This document shows positions 1-8,769 of a DNA stretch of 40,161 nucleotides, one piece after another. The stretch lies in assembly GCA_030606485.1 (NCBI GenBank), contig JAUWGH010000013.1, positions 1 through 40,161 of the forward strand, written 5' to 3'. Positions within the stretch are counted from its first letter, which is position 1. Each line of letters begins with the position of its first letter. Below the pieces are notes generated by a model that saw only the letters and a list, made by a program, of their open reading frames with translations, was not told the DNA's origin and made no database searches. This stretch comes from Promethearchaeota archaeon. Lineage in GTDB: Archaea; Asgardarchaeota; Lokiarchaeia; Sigyniarchaeales; SOKP01. A program made the position numbers and the translations under genes.

Positions 1-1
1 G

Positions 2-1375
2 AAAATTCTAGGTTATTCTAACGATGATATGTTGGGAAAAACCCGATTAGATTTAATACATCCAGATGATATTAAACAAGGCATGAAAGCTTTAAGAAAT
101 GGCTTTAAGTATGGAGAAGGAATAGCAGAATTACGACTTAAGCATAAGGATGGGCACTATATATGGATTGAAACTAAAGGAAAAACTTTTATCGATTATA
201 ACAGAGAAGTTAAAGCATTAACAATCTCAAGAGATATTACAGAGCGTAAGAAGGCGGAGCAGAAAATAAAAGAATCAGAAGTAAAATATCGGGAATTGGT
301 TGAATTATTACCAGATGGTATTTCTGAGATCGATACTAAATTTAATATAACATATGCCAATTCAAAAGCTTTTGAGTTATTTGGATATTCTCAGGAAGAT
401 TTTGATAAAGGTTTAAAAGTTATTCAAATGATTGCTCCTGAGGATTTAGAAAAAGCAATTAAAGGTATAAAAAGACTTTTTAATGGAGAAATTATTGAAC
501 CTCAAGATTATCTATTATTAAAAAAGGATGGAACTAAGTTTTATGGTAGAATAAACTATCGTACGATTTATGAAGAAGGAAGAATTGTGGGATATCGATG
601 TGTGATTAGTGATATAACAAGGCGTAAGAAGGCAGAAGAAAAAATAAAAGAATCTGAGGCAAAATATCGAGATGCCTATAACCTTATTAGTTTTTATAAA
701 GACGTATTTACTCATGATATGAATAATATCCTTCAAAATATCTTAACATCTGTGGAATTGTTGTCCTTATTCATGGACAATCCTGAAAAATCAGAAGAAA
801 ATAAAGAAATATTGCAAATTTTAAAAAGCCAAGTAAAAAGAAGTGCAAATTTAATCTCAAATGTACGAAAATTAACAAAATTGGAAGAAGCTCAGATTGG
901 TACCCAATCAACTGAAGCAATTAGTGTTTTAACGAAAACAATAGAATTTATTAAAAAAAGTGTCCAAGAAAGAGATATACTAATTGAGGTTGAAAAAAGT
1001 TTTAAAAAGGTCTTTGTCCAAGCAAATGAACTCTTGGTCGATATTTTTGAAAATATTTTATTAAATGCAGTGAAATATAATGATAATCCAAGAGTAGAAA
1101 TCCTCGTTATTATTTCAAAAATGCAAAAAAAAGGTATTAAATATTTGAAAATTGAGTTTAAAGATAATGGAATAGGGATAACGGATCCTGCAAAAGAGAT
1201 AATTTTTAAAGGAGGATATAAAAGAGATAAAAAATTGAAAGGTATGGGTTTAGGATTATCACTTGTTAAAAAAATATTAGCAAGATATAATGGAGAAATT
1301 TGGGTTGAAGACAGAGTTCCAGGAGATTACTCAAAAGGAAGTAATTTTGTGGTTATTATTCCTGAAACTGTTTAA
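2..1375 (+). CDS. PAS-domain sensor histidine kinase (5' end outside window)
   Basis: Two-component sensor kinase, cut by the window start: the frame is open from base 2 and the residues before the first ATG (base 29) already read as PAS sequence, so that ATG is internal. Numbering from it, a first PAS/PAC segment covers about residues 1-75 and a second about 83-200; each ends in a short charged coil (ERKKAEQKI, RRKKAEEKI). The H-box is near residue 229 (FTHDMNNIL), the N-box near 342-350 (NILLNAVKY), the G1 box is DNGIGI at 379-384 and the G2 box GMGLGL at 405-410. No transmembrane segment lies in the visible part, so it is probably a cytosolic sensor, though the missing N-terminus could change this. 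No receiver or response-regulator gene follows within the window. The signal is unknown. Confidence 0.93.
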   Translation, partial: KILGYSNDDMLGKTRLDLIHPDDIKQGMKALRNGFKYGEGIAELRLKHKDGHYIWIETKGKTFIDYNREVKALTISRDITERKKAEQKIKESEVKYRELVELLPDGISEIDTKFNITYANSKAFELFGYSQEDFDKGLKVIQMIAPEDLEKAIKGIKRLFNGEIIEPQDYLLLKKDGTKFYGRINYRTIYEEGRIVGYRCVISDITRRKKAEEKIKESEAKYRDAYNLISFYKDVFTHDMNNILQNILTSVELLSLFMDNPEKSEENKEILQILKSQVKRSANLISNVRKLTKLEEAQIGTQSTEAISVLTKTIEFIKKSVQERDILIEVEKSFKKVFVQANELLVDIFENILLNAVKYNDNPRVEILVIISKMQKKGIKYLKIEFKDNGIGITDPAKEIIFKGGYKRDKKLKGMGLGLSLVKKILARYNGEIWVEDRVPGDYSKGSNFVVIIPETV

Positions 1376-1499
1376 TTGAACTTATTTCCTTTTAATCACG
1401 CCTTTAATTCTTCCAGTGATGCTATCATTCCCCAAATTTTATCTTTATTTTTGAAAATTATTAATTATAAATAAAATTGACAACTTAAATTATTGATTA

Positions 1500-1964
1500 T
1501 TGTTGTTAGATAAAGATAAATTAAGAAATGTTGTTGGTTGGAAAAATGCTCCTGTCCCAATTTGTATGGGAGGAGATTATAGATCTTTAACATTCTGTTG
1601 TAAGCCAGGATATTCACTTACTTTTGGATTTAAGTGTTTGAGAGAGCATACATTAAAAGAAGTAGGACTAACTCCTGAAGAATTTATGAAAATTAAAAAA
1701 CAATTTTCTAAAGATAATAACTGGGATTCGGATATTGTTTGTTTTGGATCGATTAGTTATTGTTGCATGCGAGCAGGTGGATGTGAACGTAGGGATCTTG
1801 CGCTTTCCTTAAAGTATCCTAATATGGATTGGAATAAAGTAATGGAAACTTATTTTAAAAAGAAAAAAGAACTTGCAGAAATTATATTAAAACATATTAC
1901 TAATCCTACTGCCCGAAGAAGAATAAATAAAATAATGGAAGAATATCAAATTATTGAACTATGA
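1500..1964 (+). CDS. Cys-rich protein resembling methanogenesis marker 9
   Basis: A 154-residue protein with a TTG start. It has exactly eight cysteines, in two similar units: C22, C33, C34 and C46 (ICMGG then TFCCKPG), and C81, C88, C89 and C95 (VCFGS then SYCCMRAGGC). This fits what I recall of the methanogenesis marker 9 domain: eight conserved Cys and a duplicated aromatic-CC motif, proposed to bind metal. The C-terminal 50 residues are a basic helical tail. The stop overlaps the start of the DHH gene (ATGA), so the two are almost certainly co-translated. The exact function of the family is unknown. The family call rests on motif memory, and another zinc or Fe-S binding family remains possible. 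Confidence 0.6.
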   Translation: MLLDKDKLRNVVGWKNAPVPICMGGDYRSLTFCCKPGYSLTFGFKCLREHTLKEVGLTPEEFMKIKKQFSKDNNWDSDIVCFGSISYCCMRAGGCERRDLALSLKYPNMDWNKVMETYFKKKKELAEIILKHITNPTARRRINKIMEEYQIIEL

Positions 1965-2902
1965 TTGTTTTAATAAATCATGCACTTGACCTAGATGGAT
2001 TAGGAAGTCAAGCAATTTTAAAAAAATATTTTGAAGGACTAAGAGAAGAATTAAAATTATTTTATGCAATCTATCCCAATTTTATTGAAATAATACGCCA
2101 AGCCATAAATCTAAAGCCGAAGAAAATTATTATCGCAGATATTGGATTTAATGAGTCATTTAAGGAAATCTTCTCGATTTTTAAAAAGGCAGTTAACAAA
2201 GGTATTCAAATTTCTTGGTTTGACCATCATCTTGTAGATTCTCAGATACAAGAACAACTAAAAAAGATTTTATTCATTTATCTAAATGATCCAAAACGAT
2301 GTGCTTCTCAAATTGTATTCGATTATTTTATACCAAATGATCCAATTGCAAAAGAAATCGCTGAATATGCATATGATGCTGATTTTAATGAGAAAAAGTT
2401 TCCAATTTCTCAAAATTTACAGATGATTATTGCACATAATAGAGAAAACAGTAAAATTTTAGAAAAAATTGTTGACTTACTTTCAAAGGGAAAATTCAAT
2501 AATAATTTTATCAAGAATGAAATAAAAAAGGCTCAAAAATGGAAAGATGAGCAAATTATTAAGATTGAGGAAAATTATAAAACATATTCTATAGAAAATG
2601 GCAAAAATTTAGCAATTTCATTCGCGAAATTTAGTGCAAGCAGAATTAGTAGAACACTTGAGGCGAAATATCCTAATAATTATCTTTTTATAGGGTTTGA
2701 TAAACGTACAAACGAAGTAGTAATTAGGAGCAAACATTATAATTGCCGAGATATAGCCATCAGCTATGGAGGTGGAGGTCATATCGGGCGAGCAGGATTT
2801 TCCTCAAATATAATACTAATTAAAAATGAAGAAACAAACAAGGATCAATTAACAATAAATGAGGAATTCATTAGAGATTTTATTCAAAAATTAAGGTTTT
2901 AA
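1961..2902 (+). CDS. DHH-family phosphoesterase
   Basis: A 313-residue DHH/DHHA1-type phosphoesterase, probably Mn2+-dependent. Visible motifs: HALDLDG at 7-13 (the DxD metal motif), IADIG at 58-62, the DHH triad at 88-90 and the GGGGH substrate motif of the C-terminal DHHA1-like domain at 270-274. The length matches short archaeal members related to nanoRNase/pAp phosphatase and RecJ-like proteins, not full bacterial RecJ. The likely substrates are short oligonucleotides or nucleotide phosphates, but they cannot be told from sequence. It starts inside the last codons of the Cys-rich gene by a 4-base ATGA overlap, which suggests a functional link. It ends just before the convergent hsp20 gene. 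Confidence 0.88.
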   Translation: MIVLINHALDLDGLGSQAILKKYFEGLREELKLFYAIYPNFIEIIRQAINLKPKKIIIADIGFNESFKEIFSIFKKAVNKGIQISWFDHHLVDSQIQEQLKKILFIYLNDPKRCASQIVFDYFIPNDPIAKEIAEYAYDADFNEKKFPISQNLQMIIAHNRENSKILEKIVDLLSKGKFNNNFIKNEIKKAQKWKDEQIIKIEENYKTYSIENGKNLAISFAKFSASRISRTLEAKYPNNYLFIGFDKRTNEVVIRSKHYNCRDIAISYGGGGHIGRAGFSSNIILIKNEETNKDQLTINEEFIRDFIQKLRF

Positions 2903-2912
2903 TTCAGTCTGA

Positions 2913-3539
2913 CTAATCAATACTAATATTTTTAGTTTTTCCCGTAATTTTATTAAGCTTAATTTCTAAAATACCGTTTTGATATCGAGCACGTGCGTGA
3001 TCAGGATCAATAGCATTGGGTAAATTAATATTTTTTTTATATCTTCGTTTATTAATATCCGATTCTGCACTTATTGTTAAGGAATATTCAGTTGCTTTTA
3101 ATTCAATATCGGTTTTCTGAATGCCTGGCATTTCTGCTACAATTATAATATGATCTTCCTCTTCCATAACCTCGGTGAGAGGTTCACGAAAGTTTTTTAC
3201 TATTTCTCTCTTTCCCATTTTTGGTTGAATATTGCCAAATTTTGAAATTTTTGGCTTCCCATCAGGTCCAACAGATAAATTAATGCCATATACAAAAGGA
3301 CCTTGTAAATTAAATTTATCACGATATTTACCGAAGTTCTTCATTAATTCTTCAGGTGTAAATTTACTGAGATTAGAGAAGCCTTTCGTTTGTCTCAAAA
3401 AATCCTTCATAATTTTATTGATAATGTTCTTAAAAAAATTTGAATCACCTAGAGATTTAAAATCGCCCCAGAAATCGCCCCATTCATCACTTTGGTCAAA
3501 ATTCTCGTCATCTTCTTCATCATTATTTTTCTTACTCAT
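2913..3539 (-). CDS. Hsp20/alpha-crystallin small heat-shock protein
   Basis: A 208-residue ATP-independent holdase chaperone. The alpha-crystallin domain spans about residues 120-208 and includes AEMPGI at 135-140, the ARxxNGILEI signature at 184-193 and a C-terminal I-x-I motif (ISI, 205-207) that docks neighbouring subunits in oligomers. The N-terminal arm is unusually acidic and Trp/Phe-rich (EEDDENFD, then DEWGDFWGDF), followed by a helical stretch. The central segment (SVGPDGKPKISKFGN) is typical of archaeal members. A GGTGG Shine-Dalgarno lies before the ATG. It is divergent from the AAA ATPase gene across a 163-base AT-rich region. Confidence 0.92.
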   Translation of the reverse strand: MSKKNNDEEDDENFDQSDEWGDFWGDFKSLGDSNFFKNIINKIMKDFLRQTKGFSNLSKFTPEELMKNFGKYRDKFNLQGPFVYGINLSVGPDGKPKISKFGNIQPKMGKREIVKNFREPLTEVMEEEDHIIIVAEMPGIQKTDIELKATEYSLTISAESDINKRRYKKNINLPNAIDPDHARARYQNGILEIKLNKITGKTKNISID

Positions 3540-3702
3540 AACATTTCCACCTTTTTTATCCGAATTCTATTAACATAAATTTAATAACGATTATTTAAAT
3601 TAAACAATTATATATAAGAAAGGAATGGCTAATAAATATATATTTAATCAATTATATCTTTTAAGTTAAAATTTTTAATTAAAAAATAAAAGCGAAATTA
3701 CC

Positions 3703-5649
3703 ATGCTTAAAGATATTAGCGAAGATGAAAAGGAATTATATTTAGATGTCTTAAGAGAAGGAACTTTTACTCCTTTTGATAAATTTGTATCTCGCGGAGA
3801 TTTACCTGATGTAATTGATATTGCAAATCCAAGAAAAGAGATTGACAAAAATATTTTCCGAGCAATAAAACAAACAAATAGAGATAAATCAACTAGACTA
3901 ATCCCGATTTTAGGTAGCGCCGGAAGTGGAAAAACTCACGCATTTTGGGCTTATAAAGATAAAATTGGGCAAGTGGAAGAATTTGAAGTAGAAGGCTTAG
4001 AACCTATAAATTGGACAATTGTATACGTTCCCTCGCCTCCAGCAAGCGTTAGAGTATTATTTCATATTTATACATGTATTATAGAAGAATTAGGAGCAGA
4101 AGTTATAAAAACTGTTTCAGAAAAATTAGTAACCAAGTGGGGTGGAAAGAAAAGAGGATTTTTCAGTAGACCTAAAGCTGATGATGTTATTTCGCGTGGA
4201 ATAAGAGAATTTCCGGGTGTTGGTGCTGATATTGTCAAAGCATTAGTCTATTTTCGTTTAGAAAAAGATAAAAGAGCGTTTGCTGAACGCTGGTTACTTG
4301 GGGAAGATCTTGAAGATGATGAATTAGATGATTTAGGAATAAATAGTGTAATCGAGGATGATGACACTTGTTTGGCAATGATAAAAATAATTACAGAAAA
4401 TTTGGGAAAAGTAATTGTATTGTATTTTGATGAGATCGAATCTCCTTATAGGATGCATGGAGAGCTTGCTGAAAGGAAATTCTTAGAAGTATTAAAAAAG
4501 CAATATAATGAAGTTCAAAAATTAGTTATAGTGATTGCAGTTCTGAAAGAAATATGGCCACGTATATTGGAGATTGCCGACCAACCATTACGTTCTCGAA
4601 TGGAACCCGAACAAGAACTCAAACCATTTAGTTTAAATGATTTAAAACTTTTCTTTGCAAATACTATGGAGCATTATTGGGACCAGAATAATTTAAATCC
4701 ACCCCTATATCCGCTTTTTCCATTAAATGAGGAAGTAATAAATGTAATTTATGAAAAATCAGGGGGAAATCCAAGGGATGCAATTAAATTGTGCAATAGA
4801 TTTATTAATAAAATGATTAATAGGGAGATGTCTCTTGAAGAATTATCTTCACTGGAGGTAGATATTGTGGCTACAGCTCAACCTCCTTCAATCTCTGCAG
4901 ATACAGCAATAATTTCATCTAAAGTATCAGCAGCTCGTAAAAAAATTGAAGAAATATTTGACACCGAATATCTCATTAAAGTTAATCCAGCCTCAATAGC
5001 AGGAGCTGCGTTAAAAAGTATTATTGACTTAGGAGAAGTGAATAAAAAGGATTTTAATTATGAAATGGAATATAAATTTAAAATCGAGAAACGAGAATAC
5101 ACTATTGCTGCAATGATTGAATTCGGTATGAAAAAGTGGGGTTTGGAAATTCCATCTATAAAAACATTTGATCGAAGTGGAGGAGTGGCAGCATATTATG
5201 CTGCAAAAAGATTAAATGATGCTATTATTAATGGAGCAATAACGAATGGAATTTTAATTGTCCCTAGGGGAACAGCAGGGAAGAAATTTTCTTTAATTCT
5301 TGAAAGGGCACATGAAATTGTTAAGTTTGAGATAAATGATGAAGAAGGGGAGGAATTAATTCGTTCTGCTATGCGATATCCATCAAGGATTGGTTGGGAA
5401 ATGGCAAAAACAACATTCGAGCAAATTGAAGATTATTCTCCTCCAGAAGAGGAGAGTCTAACCGATACAATGGAGGAAAGATCTAAAATTGAAGAAGATT
5501 TCATCGAAATTAAGGATACTCCAACCGAAATCAAGGAGGATATGGTTAAAGAAACTCAAGAAGATAGTCTTGAAGAAGAAATAGAAGAAGAAAGTGGAGA
5601 ATCTATAGAAAACATTGAAGATAATAAAGATTTAGATGAACTTTTTTAG
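3703..5649 (+). CDS. AAA/STAND-type P-loop ATPase, ORC1/Cdc6-like
   Basis: A 648-residue ATPase. Walker A is GSAGSGKT at 71-78, Walker B is VLYFDEIE at 239-246, and a GGNPRDA segment near 354-360 looks like the arginine-bearing sensor 2 of ORC1/Cdc6-like and STAND ATPases. Residues about 400-560 form a second alpha/beta region I cannot assign. The last 80 residues are a strongly acidic, low-complexity tail ending DLDELF, perhaps a protein-interaction tail. No winged-helix DNA-binding domain is obvious, so an origin-binding role is not supported; a regulatory or remodelling ATPase is as likely. The 3' end overlaps the convergent longin-like/TPR gene by 18 bases. Confidence 0.75.
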   Translation: MLKDISEDEKELYLDVLREGTFTPFDKFVSRGDLPDVIDIANPRKEIDKNIFRAIKQTNRDKSTRLIPILGSAGSGKTHAFWAYKDKIGQVEEFEVEGLEPINWTIVYVPSPPASVRVLFHIYTCIIEELGAEVIKTVSEKLVTKWGGKKRGFFSRPKADDVISRGIREFPGVGADIVKALVYFRLEKDKRAFAERWLLGEDLEDDELDDLGINSVIEDDDTCLAMIKIITENLGKVIVLYFDEIESPYRMHGELAERKFLEVLKKQYNEVQKLVIVIAVLKEIWPRILEIADQPLRSRMEPEQELKPFSLNDLKLFFANTMEHYWDQNNLNPPLYPLFPLNEEVINVIYEKSGGNPRDAIKLCNRFINKMINREMSLEELSSLEVDIVATAQPPSISADTAIISSKVSAARKKIEEIFDTEYLIKVNPASIAGAALKSIIDLGEVNKKDFNYEMEYKFKIEKREYTIAAMIEFGMKKWGLEIPSIKTFDRSGGVAAYYAAKRLNDAIINGAITNGILIVPRGTAGKKFSLILERAHEIVKFEINDEEGEELIRSAMRYPSRIGWEMAKTTFEQIEDYSPPEEESLTDTMEERSKIEEDFIEIKDTPTEIKEDMVKETQEDSLEEEIEEESGESIENIEDNKDLDELF

Positions 5650-6552
5650 CAAATTTTTAATTATCTCATCATTTTGTCTTATATTTTCAGAAAGGTTAGA
5701 GCATTTTTTACACAAATTAATTAATTCATTTAAATCTGTAATAATTAAATCATCATCGAGTTTTTCAGAGAGTTCTACAGCCTTATTGATGTGTTCTATC
5801 GCTTGTAAATAATATCCATCCTTTTTAAAATCAATTTCACTTAAGATATATTTTAAATTCTTATAAGCTTCATCTCGTTCCCTTAAATAAGTTGGATAAT
5901 TTTCAGCAGTTTTTGCCTTTTCCTCTAATACTTTATGAATTTCAAGTTCTTCTATTTTTTTTGCCAGTTCTGCTGCTTTTACATAATGTTTTTTAGCATT
6001 TTTATAATCCTGAGATTTAAATAATTCTTCCGCAATTTTAACTGATTGAGCAATCTCATCAGGAATGATCTCACCCAAATCAATTAAATTTCTTGCTTCT
6101 TGGATCCTTTCCTCATCCAGAAGATCCTTTATTCGTTCGTTAAGTTTTTCTCTAATTAATTTCGGTTCTTTTAATTTCTCATTTAATTCTATTCTTGAAT
6201 GGATAATCTCTTTTAAAAGGGATTTTAATTTTTCTTTATCTTTTGAAAAATTTTCCACGATTTTTACTTCAATTTCATCAAAAACTGCTATAAAAGAGTC
6301 AATAAATTCCCCGGATTTTGTAATTAAACCTAAATACAATGATAATTTTTCATCTAATTTAATTTCTTTTGAATAATATTTCAAATCATCCTGTGTATAA
6401 GTGACATAGTTCAAATCTGATTTTTTTAAATGATTATCGCCTAAGTTTTTTAAGATCTCTTTAGTTATTCCTATCTCCTTAATATAATATTCTGCCAAAA
6501 GATTAGGACCAAATGATTCGTCTATTTCATATAAAAAAATTCCAAGGGGCAT
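5632..6552 (-). CDS. Longin/roadblock-like N-terminus with TPR-like helices, unknown function
   Basis: A 306-residue protein in two parts. Residues 1-125 alternate strands and helices (MPLGIFLYEIDESFGPNLLA, later LSLYLGLITKSGEFIDSF), a layout reminiscent of the longin or roadblock folds that Asgard archaea have in numbers. Residues 150-300 are helical, and the QDYKNAKKHYVKAAELAKK unit resembles a TPR. There is no signal peptide or membrane segment. A longin plus TPR protein would be an adaptor, perhaps acting with a small GTPase, but this is inference from residue pattern. It converges on the AAA ATPase gene with an 18-base overlap. Confidence 0.7.
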   Translation of the reverse strand: MPLGIFLYEIDESFGPNLLAEYYIKEIGITKEILKNLGDNHLKKSDLNYVTYTQDDLKYYSKEIKLDEKLSLYLGLITKSGEFIDSFIAVFDEIEVKIVENFSKDKEKLKSLLKEIIHSRIELNEKLKEPKLIREKLNERIKDLLDEERIQEARNLIDLGEIIPDEIAQSVKIAEELFKSQDYKNAKKHYVKAAELAKKIEELEIHKVLEEKAKTAENYPTYLRERDEAYKNLKYILSEIDFKKDGYYLQAIEHINKAVELSEKLDDDLIITDLNELINLCKKCSNLSENIRQNDEIIKNLLKKFI

Positions 6553-6591
6553 TTTTAAAAATTCACATCTATTCTTTCTTGTTATCTTTTT

Positions 6592-6897
6592 TCATAAAAT
6601 AATCATTTGCTCTTTTAAAATACTTTCTTTAAGAGAAGGGTGTATAGATTTATATGTAAGAACATCTACTTTACACTTTAATAGTTCCTGAAGTTCTAAT
6701 TTTAAAGCAGCAAGATCTAATAAGCTCTTTCTTCCCTCAAATTCAATTAATAAATCTATGTCGCTTTTATCTGAAGCTTCTCCTCTCACAATTGACCCAA
6801 ATAAAGACGCTTTTTTGACATTGTATTGTTTAAGGACATTCAAGATTTTCCCTTTAATATTTTCGATTTTATGAGACAATTTTTTAATCTCACTCAT
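6592..6897 (-). CDS. MNT-type minimal nucleotidyltransferase
   Basis: A 101-residue nucleotidyltransferase of the DNA polymerase beta superfamily. The GSxxRG motif is at 34-39, the catalytic SDIDLLIEF at 45-53 (Asp46, Asp48) and the third Asp in KVDVL (Asp78). Such proteins usually act as the antitoxin of HEPN/MNT toxin-antitoxin pairs, adenylylating the HEPN RNase. No HEPN gene with an RxxxxH motif is found on either side: the neighbours are the longin-like/TPR gene 39 bases downstream and a divergent DUF998-like gene. It may be an orphan, or its partner may lie elsewhere. Confidence 0.85.
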   Translation of the reverse strand: MSEIKKLSHKIENIKGKILNVLKQYNVKKASLFGSIVRGEASDKSDIDLLIEFEGRKSLLDLAALKLELQELLKCKVDVLTYKSIHPSLKESILKEQMIIL

Positions 6898-7051
6898 TTA
6901 ATTTTAGTGAATAAATAAAAGTGTAAATCAAATTTAAAATATTAGTAAAATCAAGATTATTAAGTGTTTTCAATAAAAATTAAGAATTAAAATTTTTAAA
7001 GATGTTTTTTCTATCCCAATAGAAACTCTTAAAAATGCCGTTTCACATATT

Positions 7052-7082
7052 TTAGATTTTTGACACCCTTGTTAAAATCTAA
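7052..7082. repeat. 9-bp inverted repeat between divergent genes
   Basis: Perfect arms TTAGATTTT (7052-7060) and AAAATCTAA (7074-7082) are separated by 13 bases. A second, interleaved pair TTGAC (7060-7064) and GTCAA (7084-7088) overlaps it. The site is about 90 bases before the DUF998-like start and 155 bases before the nucleotidyltransferase start, a position that suits a dimeric regulator. In AT-rich DNA a 9-bp palindrome can arise by chance. Confidence 0.35.
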
Positions 7083-7170
7083 CGTCAAACTTGTAAGAAA
7101 TCTTATATTGTTATCAGTTTAATATTTATTTTATTAGCCTTAAAAAATAAATCAATAATAGTGAATAAAA

Positions 7171-7956
7171 GTGGAATTATTAGAAAAATTAAATGAGAAG
7201 TTAGATATTTTATTAGCTTGGATAAAAACCCAATATGATAAGGCAGAAGATTTTCTCACGGATCACCGGAATGTGAAAATATCAATGATTATCACAGTAA
7301 TTGGTTATCATGCTTTATTAATTTTAGGTGTAATTATTGCCCAGTTTAATTCTAATTTTACAGCAATTGATGGATATAATATATGGGATAATTGGATAAG
7401 TGACCTTGGTGGGAGCACTTTTACTCCTATGCCTATTTTCTATGATTTAGCTGCTTGTTTAGCTGGAATATTAACAATACCTTTAACTTTTTTTATAGAA
7501 AAAAGTGTAGCGTCGGTTCCTTCTAAACTAGAAGAACTCCATCAATATTCTCGATGGAGATTTAGGTTTGCTAGTTATGGTTTCTTATTTGGACTTATTG
7601 GAAATGTTGGATATATATTTGTTGGGTTGTTTTCAGCAGACAGAAATTATTGGGGGCTCCATGGGATTGCAAGTATTTTATCTTTTGGAGGTTTTGTATT
7701 CGCTGGATTTTTCTTCGGTTTATGTATTGTATTTTATAAAACGAGCATTCCCAGAGAGTTTGGTATTTATATGATTATTGTACCCCCTTTAACGATGATA
7801 TTGTATCAGATATTGCCAGCATATACACCCATATCGGATCCATTTATGGAATGGATGTTGCTTTTTTCTATTCTTGCATGGGTAGATCCACTCTGTATAT
7901 ACACTATTAGACAGTTTAAAAAAGAGAAAATGCTTCAAAAAAAGTTAATTAAATAA
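7171..7956 (+). CDS. DUF998-like six-helix membrane protein (copy 1)
   Basis: A 261-residue integral membrane protein with a GTG start. About six membrane segments are visible (roughly 37-58, 87-108, 131-153, 167-190, 197-218 and 225-245). A short extracellular-type loop carries the DNWISDLGGSTFTP motif characteristic of DUF998-like proteins, and a charged amphipathic N-terminus of about 35 residues precedes the first segment. The function of the family is not established. It is followed 34 bases later by a clear paralogue with the same motif order, so the two arose by tandem duplication and are probably co-transcribed. Confidence 0.8.
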   Translation: MELLEKLNEKLDILLAWIKTQYDKAEDFLTDHRNVKISMIITVIGYHALLILGVIIAQFNSNFTAIDGYNIWDNWISDLGGSTFTPMPIFYDLAACLAGILTIPLTFFIEKSVASVPSKLEELHQYSRWRFRFASYGFLFGLIGNVGYIFVGLFSADRNYWGLHGIASILSFGGFVFAGFFFGLCIVFYKTSIPREFGIYMIIVPPLTMILYQILPAYTPISDPFMEWMLLFSILAWVDPLCIYTIRQFKKEKMLQKKLIK

Positions 7957-7990
7957 AAATAAAAGTTAAAATGTTCGAGATGTGAAATAA

Positions 7991-8740
7991 TTGAGTAAAA
8001 ATGACAAGTTTAAAATGAAAATTAATAATTTTTTCGATTGGTTGCAAAAAAAAGAAGAAAAAATTGAAGTTTCTTTAACGATTCCTAAAATTGTAAGGAT
8101 TTCGACAATTGGAGTAATAGTAATTTTTATTTCTGCATTAATTATAGGCGTGATTGTTGCTCAATTGGACCCTGATGGCTATAATATTATTGATAATTAT
8201 ATAAGTGATCTTGGATCATTTAATCACACTCCTATACCTTATTTTTTGGACTATGGAGCGATGATTTCAGCTTTTTTATTAATCCCCATTATATTTTATA
8301 TGGAAAAACAATTTGCGCCACTCCCAAAGGATGCAAAAGATTTACAAAATTATTCTCGAATGAGATTTCGATTAAGTAGTCTCGGTTTTCTATCTATGCT
8401 TATTGGAGTAGTGGGATTTTTTGGGATTGGATTATTTTCCGAAGATCGTACAACACCATTGGGTTTACATATGATATTTTCGATTATTGTATTTAGTGGG
8501 TTTGTAATTGCCGGAATTTTTTTTGGATTATTAATCACATTTTATCCTACAAGGATTCCAAGACCAATTGGGATATTTATGATTTTTGGACCCCCCATTG
8601 TAGCAATAATATTTTTATTAAATTTTCCCCCATCAAAACCATTTTGGGAGTGGATGATTATGTTTTCGATATTTATTTGGATAATTCCAGTTGGAATAAT
8701 ATTAATTAAAAAAATAAGTAAAGAATTGGCTTTAAAATAA
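7991..8740 (+). CDS. DUF998-like six-helix membrane protein (copy 2)
   Basis: A 249-residue paralogue of the preceding gene, with a TTG start. It shares the charged N-terminal helix, the DGYNIIDNYISDLGSFNHTP loop after the first membrane segment, the YSRMRFRLSSLGF segment (YSRWRFRFASYGF in copy 1) and GLFSEDR (GLFSADR in copy 1). Six membrane segments are predicted by eye. The copies differ mainly in the N-terminal helix and the last loop, suggesting an old duplication. The function is unknown; co-expression with copy 1 is likely and a hetero-oligomer is possible. Confidence 0.8.
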   Translation: MSKNDKFKMKINNFFDWLQKKEEKIEVSLTIPKIVRISTIGVIVIFISALIIGVIVAQLDPDGYNIIDNYISDLGSFNHTPIPYFLDYGAMISAFLLIPIIFYMEKQFAPLPKDAKDLQNYSRMRFRLSSLGFLSMLIGVVGFFGIGLFSEDRTTPLGLHMIFSIIVFSGFVIAGIFFGLLITFYPTRIPRPIGIFMIFGPPIVAIIFLLNFPPSKPFWEWMIMFSIFIWIIPVGIILIKKISKELALK

Positions 8741-8769
8741 TTAAAATTAGCCATTTATGTTTTAAATTG

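Noticed and set aside
1500-1964. Reading the marker-9-like protein as evidence of a methanogen
   Set aside because: No methyl-CoM reductase or other methanogenesis gene is in the window, and one Cys-rich protein cannot show it.
3232-3573. A 113-codon plus-strand frame over the Hsp20 gene
   Set aside because: It is antisense to a clear Hsp20 with its own motifs; the translation has no recognisable pattern.
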